Source: Porphyromonadaceae bacterium UBA7087
GTDB lineage: Bacteria; Bacteroidota; Bacteroidia; Bacteroidales; Muribaculaceae
Direction of reading: 5' to 3'
Length of the DNA: 5,984 nt
Assembly: GCA_002493515.1 (NCBI GenBank)
Contig: DKYZ01000069.1
Location: forward strand, 1 to 5,984
Part shown: in pieces, positions 1-4,552 of the stretch
Numbering within the stretch: the stretch's first letter is position 1
Layout: every line of letters begins with the position of its first letter
Notes under the pieces: generated by a model
What the model was told of the DNA's origin: nothing
The model's input: the letters and a program-made list of their open reading frames with translations, nothing else
Databases searched by the model: none
Made by a program: the position numbers and the translations under genes

Positions 1-487
1 CCGTGTCGTCAAGGTTGGCCACCAATGGCTTGTCATACTCGTCTATGAGTATGATGGCCTGACGGCCCGTCTTCTCCACTGCGGCCCTTATCAGCCTTGT
101 GAAGCGTTCGGCAAACCTGAATCCCTCCGGCTGCAGGCCGTATGTCTTCTCCCATTCCTGGAACTGTTCCTCAAGCGTGGACTCCAGCCCCTCGACGCTG
201 TCGCCGCTGAAACCGACGAGGTTGAGGTGGAAGACAGGATGAGGCGCCCAGTCATGCTCGTATCTCTCTATGGCAAGACCCTCGAACAGCTCGCGCTTTC
301 CCTCGAAATAGGCCTGTATTGTACTGAGCAACAGACTCTTCCCGAACCTCCGTGGGCGGCTCAGGAAATAGTATTGGCCTCTTGATATGAGACGGTGGAT
401 CAGCTCGGTCTTGTCGACATATATGTATCCCTGCTCTCTCAGTTTCTGAAATGTCTCTATCCCTACCGGGAACTTCTTATCATCCAT
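1..487 (-). CDS. AAA-ATPase-like protein (PF09820 type), N-terminal part, cut by window edge
   Basis: Translating the minus strand from the ATG at 487 gives 162 open codons up to the left edge, so the C-terminal part is missing. The start reads MDDKKFPVGIETFQKLREQG, followed by YVDKT near residue 23. This is the characteristic opening of the AAA-ATPase-like family that is greatly expanded in Bacteroidales and usually carries a C-terminal PD-(D/E)XK nuclease-like domain (not visible here). A Walker A-like P-loop, SRPRRFGKSLL, lies at residues 43-53, and a Walker B-like strand, AIILIDEYDKP, at 144-154. No signal peptide or membrane segment is seen, so it should be cytoplasmic. It is transcribed away from the rest of the window from its own promoter. 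The cellular role of the family is not established; mobile-element or defence links have been suggested but nothing here shows one. The family call is confident, the function is not. Confidence 0.9.
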   Translation of the reverse strand, partial: MDDKKFPVGIETFQKLREQGYIYVDKTELIHRLISRGQYYFLSRPRRFGKSLLLSTIQAYFEGKRELFEGLAIERYEHDWAPHPVFHLNLVGFSGDSVEGLESTLEEQFQEWEKTYGLQPEGFRFAERFTRLIRAAVEKTGRQAIILIDEYDKPLVANLDDT

Positions 488-503
488 AGCATATCTTTTT
501 TTG

Positions 504-533
504 CAAAAATAGGAAAATTTATTGATATGCAAA
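504..533 (-). promoter_or_regulatory. Bacteroidetes-type promoter of the AAA-ATPase-like gene
   Basis: Read on the minus strand, TTTG (530-533) is followed after 18 bases by TATTTTTG (504-511). This matches the Bacteroidetes sigma factor consensus of -33 TTTG and -7 TAnnTTTG with usual spacing. The implied transcription start is near 497, leaving a leader of only about 10 bases before the ATG at 487. It is the best two-part promoter match in the window. Confidence 0.65.
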
Positions 534-536
534 CAA

Positions 537-570
537 TTCGCCGGGCTCCATATGAGGATTGCCCGGCGAA
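537..570 (-). terminator. Perfect 10-bp inverted repeat, possible terminator of the 38-aa gene
   Basis: TTCGCCGGGC (537-546) and GCCCGGCGAA (561-570) are exact reverse complements around a 14-base loop, in which tcc and gga could add three more pairs. The repeat lies 24 bases past the stop codon of the minus-strand small gene. On that strand the stem is followed by TTGTTTG, an imperfect U-rich tail. It also sits just upstream of the promoter of the next minus-strand gene, so it would insulate the two units. The weak tail means a protein-binding site or other role is possible. Confidence 0.5.
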
Positions 571-593
571 ACATGAGGACAGTGTCTCCAAAA

Positions 594-710
594 CTACAGA
601 AGACTGCGGAGCTGAAGGAGGATGATCACTGCTCCGATAACGATGAGAATCGGCAAGCCGCGATTCGTCCCGAAGAGACGATGACGATAGTGGTTGATTG
701 AATTTTTCAT
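594..710 (-). CDS. Small single-pass membrane protein, 38 aa, unrecognised
   Basis: The minus strand is open from the ATG at 710 to TAG at 594, giving 38 residues. The N-terminus is basic (MKNSINHYRHRLFGTNRG) and is followed by one strongly hydrophobic segment at about residues 19-34 (LPILIVIGAVIILLQL), then RSLL. By the positive-inside rule the basic end would face the cytoplasm. Many codons end in G or C, like the neighbouring genes and unlike the AT-rich spacer. A TAACTTTG box lies about 50 bases upstream and a 10-bp hairpin lies just downstream, so it has the outline of a complete transcription unit. I do not recognise the protein and assign no function. A chance frame of this length is possible, but the basic-then-hydrophobic layout argues for a real gene. 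Confidence 0.5.
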   Translation of the reverse strand: MKNSINHYRHRLFGTNRGLPILIVIGAVIILLQLRSLL

Positions 711-757
711 AATCTGTCTGGCGTTGTGCTATGTTGTGTTACGTTGTTTTGATGGTG

Positions 758-783
758 CAAAGTTACAGCCGGTGACTGCCAAA
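758..783 (-). promoter_or_regulatory. Probable promoter of the 38-aa small gene
   Basis: On the minus strand TAACTTTG (758-765) fits the Bacteroidetes -7 consensus TAnnTTTG exactly. The nearest upstream TTTG (780-783) is 14 bases away, shorter than the usual 17-20, so the -33 part is weak. The implied start is near 751, giving a leader of about 40 bases rich in AAC/ACAAC repeats before the ATG at 710. Confidence 0.4.
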
Positions 784-798
784 TATTTTCAGCCAAAT
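778..798. repeat. Direct repeat GCCAAAT x2 in the divergent control region
   Basis: GCCAAAT occurs at 778-784 and 792-798, a 14-base period, between the divergently facing small gene and pyrH. Read on the minus strand each copy gives ATTTGGC, so both contain a TTTG that could act as a -33 element. The pair could be a regulator site or coincidence. The rest of 784-835 is AT-rich with no gene. Confidence 0.25.
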
Positions 799-835
799 GT
801 TAATAAATATTAAGATTATATTTCCGTCTACATTT

Positions 836-869
836 TTTGCAACGCGGATTATTATTATTATTAATTTTG
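836..869 (+). promoter_or_regulatory. Probable promoter of the pyrH-frr-glycosyltransferase operon
   Basis: TTTG at 836-839 and TAATTTTG at 862-869 match the Bacteroidetes -33 and -7 elements. The spacer is 22 bases, slightly longer than optimal, and most of it is a run of ATT triplets. Transcription would begin near 876, leaving an A-rich leader of about 16 bases before the pyrH ATG at 892, where no Shine-Dalgarno sequence is present. Confidence 0.5.
848..862 (+). repeat. (ATT)5 trinucleotide repeat in the pyrH promoter spacer
   Basis: Five uninterrupted ATT units lie between the putative -33 and -7 boxes of pyrH, the last one overlapping the first base of the -7 box. Gain or loss of a unit would change promoter spacing by three bases. 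Confidence 0.8.
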
Positions 870-891
870 AGCAACAAACAGACAGAAAGCA

Positions 892-1599
892 ATGAAATAC
901 AAACGTATACTACTCAAACTCTCCGGAGAATCACTCATGGGCTCGCAGGGATACGGAATCGATCCGAACCGCCTTTCCAGCTATGCCCGCCAGATTAAGG
1001 AGATGGCTCAGAGCGGAGTGCAGATCGGCATAGTGATCGGCGGCGGCAACATTTTCCGAGGCCTCTCAGGAGCCTCCAAAGGTTTCGACCGCGTGAAAGG
1101 CGACCAGATGGGAATGCTCGCCACAGTGATCAACTCCCTCGCGCTCAGTTCAGCCCTCGAGGCCATCGGCCAGAAGGCGCAGGTGTTCACAGCCATAGCC
1201 ATGTTCCCCATCGGAGAGCCCTACTCCAAATGGAAAGCCATCGACGCCATGGAGCAGGGTAGGGTGGCTATCATCAGCGGCGGCACCGGCAACCCCTATT
1301 TCACCACCGACACAGGCTCGGCACTGCGCGCCATAGAGATCGAGGCCGAGGTGATGCTGAAAGGCACAAGGGTAGACGGAGTCTACACGGCTGATCCGGA
1401 GAAAGACCCCGAGGCCAAGAAATTCGACGAGATAACCTACGACGAGGTGCTTGCCCGCGGACTGAAGGTGATGGACCTCACCGCCACAGCGCTGTGCAAG
1501 GAGAACGACATGCCCATATATGTCTTCAACATGGACGTGGAGGGCAACCTCAGGAAAATGCTCGAAGGAAACAATGTCGGCACGCTCGTGACCCGCTGA
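892..1599 (+). CDS. pyrH: UMP kinase (uridylate kinase)
   Basis: This cytoplasmic enzyme phosphorylates UMP to UDP with ATP, the step feeding UTP and CTP synthesis. The 235-residue length is normal for bacterial PyrH, which has the amino acid kinase fold and is unrelated to eukaryotic UMP/CMP kinases. Visible motifs are the N-terminal phosphate-binding KRILLKLSGESLMG (residues 4-17), the glycine-rich GGGNIFRG (50-57), DQMGMLATVIN (71-81), and GGTGNPYFTTDT (130-141), followed by the GTRVDGVYTADPEKDP stretch of the nucleotide-binding region. The ATG at 892 places the first motif at the usual distance from the N-terminus and follows an A-rich leader. It leads the operon with frr 38 bases downstream, the common bacterial pyrH-frr pairing. 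Family members are usually hexamers under allosteric control by UTP and GTP; that is family knowledge, not visible here. Confidence 0.97.
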   Translation: MKYKRILLKLSGESLMGSQGYGIDPNRLSSYARQIKEMAQSGVQIGIVIGGGNIFRGLSGASKGFDRVKGDQMGMLATVINSLALSSALEAIGQKAQVFTAIAMFPIGEPYSKWKAIDAMEQGRVAIISGGTGNPYFTTDTGSALRAIEIEAEVMLKGTRVDGVYTADPEKDPEAKKFDEITYDEVLARGLKVMDLTATALCKENDMPIYVFNMDVEGNLRKMLEGNNVGTLVTR

Positions 1600-1637
1600 A
1601 AGGCACCCCCAGGAATCAAAATCAAAAAACATATATC

Positions 1638-2195
1638 ATGGAAGTAAAAGAATATCTCGACAACGCCAGCGACGCCATGGAGCTCGCCGTTGAATATCTC
1701 GACGAGACGCTGTCTCACATCCGCGCCGGCAAAGCCTCCCCGAAGCTTCTCGACGGCATACGCGTGGACTACTACGGCTCGCAGGCCCCCATCTCCAACG
1801 TCGCCAACGTGTCTGTGCCCGACGCACGCACAATCGCGATCACACCCTGGGAGAAATCCATGTTCAAGGAGATAGAGAAGGCCATCATCAACTCAGACCT
1901 CGGCATCACTCCCGAGAACAACGGCGAGGTGATACGCATCGGCATACCCCCGCTCACGGAGGAGAGGCGCAAGCAGCTCGTGAAGCAGAGCAAGGGTGAG
2001 GCCGAGAACGCCAAGGTGTCGGTGAGAAACGCCCGCCGCGAGGCCATCGAGGGCCTGAAGAAAGAGATCAAGAAGGGCCTGAGCGAGGACACTGAGAAGG
2101 ATGCCGAGGCTCAGGTGCAGAAGATTCACGACAAATACATGAAAAAGATTGACGAAATCTTCGCCGCCAAGGAAAAAGAGATTCTTACGGTATAG
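1638..2195 (+). CDS. frr: Ribosome recycling factor
   Basis: RRF acts with EF-G to split the post-termination ribosome and release mRNA and tRNA. The 185-residue product has the standard length. Domain II starts near RAGKASPKLLDGIRVDYYG (29-47) and includes the conserved NVSVPDARTIAITPWEKSM and GEVIRIGIPPLTEERRKQLVK (96-116). The remainder, rich in Lys, Glu and Arg, forms the long helices of domain I. The same frame stays open upstream to an ATG at 1494 inside pyrH, but that would add 48 residues matching no RRF. The ATG at 1638 gives the typical N-terminus, MEVKEYLDNASDAMELAVEYL, and follows an A-rich stretch. It sits 38 bases after pyrH and 8 bases before the glycosyltransferase gene, so the three are probably co-transcribed. 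Confidence 0.97.
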   Translation: MEVKEYLDNASDAMELAVEYLDETLSHIRAGKASPKLLDGIRVDYYGSQAPISNVANVSVPDARTIAITPWEKSMFKEIEKAIINSDLGITPENNGEVIRIGIPPLTEERRKQLVKQSKGEAENAKVSVRNARREAIEGLKKEIKKGLSEDTEKDAEAQVQKIHDKYMKKIDEIFAAKEKEILTV

Positions 2196-2203
2196 CAGCT
2201 GAA

Positions 2204-3226
2204 ATGACAGAAAGCCGTATGATTCCGGCCTCGGAAAAGAGTCCGGCAGTGTCGGTGGTGGCTCCTGTCTATAACACCGCCATATTTCTGCGCCAATGCG
2301 TGACAAGCGTGTTGGCGCAGACATTTTCCGACTATGAGCTTATCCTGGTGGACGACGGCTCTACCGACGAGAGCGGCAGCATATGTGACGAGCTTGCCGC
2401 AACCGATCCGCGCATAAGGGTGATCCACCGTCGCAACGGCGGCCTGTCGGCAGCGCGCAACACCGGCATAGAGGCGTCGCGTGGCGACTTCATCACATTT
2501 CTCGACAGCGATGACGCCCTCCACCCCGATTATCTCTCCACCTTGTTTAATATGAGGCGCACCACCGGCGCCGATATCTGCTGCGTAGGCTATAGAAAGT
2601 TTCACTCCACCGGAGAAAAGTCTGATCCCGAACCGGATATACTTAATCCCAACCCGGAAAAGTTTAATATAAGGAGTGGGAGGGAGGCCCTCCTGGGAAT
2701 GCTCTACCAGACAGCTCCTCCGGAATGCTCTGCCTGGGGGAAACTGTATCCGAGGGATTTCTTCAATGAAATCCGTTTCCGGGAAGGAATCCTGTATGAG
2801 GACCTCGACATAGCCTATCTCCTGATGCTGAAAGCCGGAAAAGTGGCGGTAAGCGATCTGCCCCTGTATCTTTACCGGCAGAACGAGACAAGCATACTGC
2901 ATACCTTCAACGAGAAGAGGGCCGACGTGCTTGACGTCACCGAGCGCATGGAGCGTTACTTCACCACTGAGTCTCCCGACCGGGAACTGATGCATGCCGC
3001 ACGCCACCGCAGACTGTCGGCGGCCTTCAACATCATGGGTCTCTGCGCCGCCAACGGCAGGCATGGCGAATTGCCGGCCCGCTGCTGGAATATAATAAGG
3101 TGTCTGCGCCGCGAGGTGGCGCTCAACGGCAGGAGCCGCATTAAAAACCGCATAGGGGCGCTTCTCTCCTATATCGGCGGCCGGAGGCTCATCACCCTCC
3201 TCTCGAAGAGAGTCTACGGCAGATGA
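2204..3226 (+). CDS. Family 2 (GT-A fold) glycosyltransferase
   Basis: The 340-residue protein has a GT2 domain in its first two-thirds. VSVVAPVYNTAIFLRQCVTSVLAQ (16-39) opens the nucleotide-sugar fold. YELILVDDGSTDES (44-57) carries the first Asp pair, NGGLSAARNTGIEASRGDFITFLDSDD (78-104) ends in the metal-binding DxD-type motif, and GILYEDLDIAY (195-205) has the Glu-Asp expected of the catalytic-base region. No membrane segment is evident, so it likely works at the cytoplasmic face, adding a sugar during capsule, O-antigen or other glycan synthesis; donor and acceptor cannot be deduced. The ATG at 2204 lies 8 bases after frr; an in-frame ATG at 2219 would also keep the whole domain. No other glycan genes are nearby, so it appears to be a stand-alone passenger of the pyrH-frr operon. 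The C-terminal third has no domain I recognise. Confidence 0.92.
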   Translation: MTESRMIPASEKSPAVSVVAPVYNTAIFLRQCVTSVLAQTFSDYELILVDDGSTDESGSICDELAATDPRIRVIHRRNGGLSAARNTGIEASRGDFITFLDSDDALHPDYLSTLFNMRRTTGADICCVGYRKFHSTGEKSDPEPDILNPNPEKFNIRSGREALLGMLYQTAPPECSAWGKLYPRDFFNEIRFREGILYEDLDIAYLLMLKAGKVAVSDLPLYLYRQNETSILHTFNEKRADVLDVTERMERYFTTESPDRELMHAARHRRLSAAFNIMGLCAANGRHGELPARCWNIIRCLRREVALNGRSRIKNRIGALLSYIGGRRLITLLSKRVYGR

Positions 3227-3231
3227 GGGTG
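3193..3231 (+). other. Nested hairpin at the end of the glycosyltransferase gene
   Basis: CACCCTC (3193-3199) pairs with GAGGGTG (3225-3231) across the stop codon. Inside it CTCTC (3200-3204) pairs with GAGAG (3208-3212) around a three-base loop. No T-run follows, so it is not a standard intrinsic terminator. It could stabilise the mRNA end or be chance. I see no better terminator between 3227 and the next gene. Confidence 0.3.
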
Positions 3232-3302
3232 GCCTGCGTTGGCTTATTGTTAAAAGAATACAAAATATTTGGCAAAAAGAAAGATTCGACAATAAAAATA
3301 AC

Positions 3303-3310
3303 TATATTTG
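3303..3310 (+). promoter_or_regulatory. -7 promoter box upstream of the sirtuin gene
   Basis: TATATTTG fits the TAnnTTTG consensus exactly. No good TTTG lies at the expected distance (TTCG at 3285-3288 is the nearest, 14 bases away). The implied transcription start is near 3317, so the TTG at 3308 is most likely part of the promoter and not a start codon. Translation then begins at the ATG at 3335 or 3323. Confidence 0.45.
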
Positions 3311-3334
3311 CCGAATAAAGCAATGTTAAAAGAT

Positions 3335-4042
3335 ATGGAGAAACCAAAATTAGTAGTATCCACCGGAGCGGGAATCAGCGCGGAGAGCGGCATCACCACC
3401 TTCCGCGACGCCGGCGGACTCTGGGAGAACTATCCGGTGATGGAAGTGGCCTCGGCCGACGGCTTCCGGCGCAACCCGGCCCTGGTGCATCAATTCTACA
3501 ACCAGAGGCGCAAAGACCTGCTCAAGGCGCAGCCCAACAGCGCTCACCGCGCCCTTGTAGAGCTTGAGAAATATTACGACGTATGGGTCATCACCCAGAA
3601 CGTCGACGACCTCCATGAGCGGGCCGGCTCCTCGAAAGTGCTCCATCTCCACGGCGAACTGATGAAGATACGCTCCGTGAGCAATCCCGACTACATCGAG
3701 AGCCTTGACATCGACCATCTGGAGACCACTCCCGAGACAAGAGGCCGCAACGGCGACCTGATGCGTCCGCACATCGTGTTTTTCCAGGAGCCGGTCCCCA
3801 ACATCGAGCCTGCCATGGAGCTGGCCTCGGAGGCGGATATCTTCGTGGTGATCGGCACGTCGCTGGTGGTCTATCCGGCGGCCGGACTGATCAATTGCGT
3901 TCGCCCCGGAGTGCCTGTCTATTATATCGACCCCCATCCGGCGGCGTCCGCCCTGAGAATCCCGGGACTGACCGTAATAAAGGAGCCGGCCACCAAAGGA
4001 ATGGAAAAACTGACAGAAATACTCACTAAAACCGCGCGATAA
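3335..4042 (+). CDS. Sirtuin (SIR2 family NAD-dependent protein deacylase), lacking zinc cysteines
   Basis: Sirtuins remove acyl groups from lysine using NAD, yielding nicotinamide and O-acyl-ADP-ribose. Counting from the ATG at 3335 (235 residues, usual size), the NAD site is GAGISAESGITTFRD (11-25), TQNVDDLHERAG (87-98) holds the conserved Gln-Asn-Asp, and HLHGEL (104-109) supplies the catalytic His106. GTSLVVYPAAGL (174-185) completes the Rossmann fold. Y55-N-Q-R58 matches the Tyr-x-x-Arg signature that recognises succinyl or malonyl lysine in SIRT5/CobB-type (class III) enzymes. The zinc module is atypical: after HGEL there is no Cys-x-x-Cys pair, and the only cysteine in the protein is Cys188. 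I chose 3335 because MEKPKLVVSTGAGIS is a typical sirtuin start; ATG 3323 would add four residues, and TTG 3308 overlaps a promoter box. It is probably a one-gene unit ending at a terminator 26 bases downstream. It is cobB-like, but I leave the symbol open. Confidence 0.92.
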   Translation: MEKPKLVVSTGAGISAESGITTFRDAGGLWENYPVMEVASADGFRRNPALVHQFYNQRRKDLLKAQPNSAHRALVELEKYYDVWVITQNVDDLHERAGSSKVLHLHGELMKIRSVSNPDYIESLDIDHLETTPETRGRNGDLMRPHIVFFQEPVPNIEPAMELASEADIFVVIGTSLVVYPAAGLINCVRPGVPVYYIDPHPAASALRIPGLTVIKEPATKGMEKLTEILTKTAR

Positions 4043-4067
4043 AGGGGGTGAGGACTTTCAAATCGAC

Positions 4068-4098
4068 AAAAACATGTTGCAAAACATGTTTTTATTTT
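4068..4098 (+). terminator. Intrinsic terminator after the sirtuin gene
   Basis: AAAAACATGTT (4068-4078) and AACATGTTTTT (4083-4093) form a perfect 11-bp stem closed by a GCAA (GNRA-type) tetraloop, followed by ATTTT. The stem is AT-rich, so weaker than average, but the A-tract/T-tract symmetry could also let it work on the minus strand. It separates the sirtuin gene from the downstream operon. Confidence 0.7.
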
Positions 4099-4128
4099 AT
4101 GTAGTAATCTATAAAATCACTAATTTTG
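4098..4128 (+). promoter_or_regulatory. Probable promoter of the 2-oxoacid:ferredoxin oxidoreductase operon
   Basis: TAATTTTG (4121-4128) fits the -7 consensus. A weak -33 candidate, TATG (4098-4101), lies 19 bases upstream, directly after the sirtuin terminator. The start would be near 4135, giving an unusually long leader of about 90 bases before the ATG at 4225, compared with 10-20 bases for the other promoters proposed here. Confidence 0.5.
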
Positions 4129-4143
4129 TGGACAGAACCGCGA

Positions 4144-4172
4144 GAGGCTTCCGGAGGGAGGCCTCCGGCGCC
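4144..4172 (+). promoter_or_regulatory. GC-rich leader hairpin with an alternative pairing
   Basis: CCGGAGG (4151-4157) pairs perfectly with CCTCCGG (4162-4168) around a GAGG loop. Flanking GGC (4146-4148) and GCC (4170-4172) can extend the stem across a small internal loop. A competing stem, GAGGC (4144-4148) with GCCTC (4161-4165), would exclude the first. The element sits within about 40 bases of the predicted transcript start in an otherwise AT-rich leader. There is no T-run, so it is not a simple attenuator. It matches no riboswitch I know. Confidence 0.4.
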
Positions 4173-4224
4173 TGAACATGACCGATAATACCAAGCTAAC
4201 AACACAACTAAAACATTTCAGAAT

Positions 4225-4455
4225 ATGGCAAAAGTAAAAGGAGCCGTCACCGTCAACACGGTGCGTTGCAAAGGCTGCAACCTGTGTGTGGTGGCCTGTC
4301 CCACATCCACACTGGCCCTGCAACCCCACGAGGTGAACGACCGAGGCTATCATTACGCCTACATGGCTAATCCTGACAACTGCACGGGCTGCTGCTCATG
4401 CGCGTGGGTTTGTCCCGACGCCTGCATCGAGGTATACCGCGTGAAAGTAGACTGA
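4225..4455 (+). CDS. korD: 2-oxoacid:ferredoxin oxidoreductase delta subunit (2x[4Fe-4S] ferredoxin)
   Basis: This 76-residue ferredoxin-like subunit relays electrons from the catalytic subunits to free ferredoxin. Two complete CxxCxxCxxxCP motifs are visible: Cys15, 18, 21 and 25 in CKGCNLCVVACP, and Cys53, 56, 59 and 63 in CTGCCSCAWVCP. Each CP-ending set donates three ligands to one [4Fe-4S] cluster and one to the other. Cys57 and Cys67 are extra. The spacing between the sets includes a short aromatic loop (RGYHYAYM). The ATG at 4225 is preceded by an A-rich leader without a Shine-Dalgarno sequence. It heads an operon with the alpha and beta subunits. The symbol follows the usual Kor naming; the same arrangement is also annotated as Vor, the branched-chain 2-oxoacid enzyme. 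Confidence 0.88.
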   Translation: MAKVKGAVTVNTVRCKGCNLCVVACPTSTLALQPHEVNDRGYHYAYMANPDNCTGCCSCAWVCPDACIEVYRVKVD

Positions 4456-4552
4456 GCCTCACAAAGGGAAAATTAAACCAACATAACAGCAACCTTAGAT
4501 TTCGCCTGGAAAAGCGGCGGAGTCAAAAACAAGAAACACACAAGACAACAAT

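Noticed and set aside
395..625. Plus-strand 76-codon frame at the left end
   Set aside because: It overlaps the convincing N-terminus and promoter of the minus-strand AAA-ATPase-like gene as well as the hairpin and the end of the small gene. Its translation has no coherent features.
1150..1632. Minus-strand 160-codon frame across the end of pyrH
   Set aside because: It is fully antisense to conserved pyrH sequence and has no domain or plausible promoter.
1494..1637. 48-codon N-terminal extension of frr starting within pyrH
   Set aside because: The added residues match no ribosome recycling factor, and the ATG at 1638 gives the canonical length and N-terminus.
2126..3292. Minus-strand open frame of 388 codons covering the whole glycosyltransferase gene
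   Set aside because: It is longer than the real gene, but its translation shows no domain or motif I recognise, while the opposite strand has a full set of GT2 motifs. Long antisense frames are common in GC-rich coding DNA.
3232..3302. Search for a terminator or small gene between the glycosyltransferase and sirtuin genes
   Set aside because: The stretch is AT-rich with no stem followed by a T-run and no frame with coding character; only the -7 box at 3303 could be supported.
3350..3937. Minus-strand 195-codon frame inside the sirtuin gene
   Set aside because: It lies antisense to all the sirtuin motifs. Its composition, rich in His, Val, Asp and Gly, is that of a reverse reading of the real gene.
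4178..4237. Possible 19-residue leader peptide overlapping the korD start
   Set aside because: The frame runs from the ATG at 4178 to a stop inside korD, but it has no run of one amino acid, no linked terminator and no sign of coding bias. It is probably chance.
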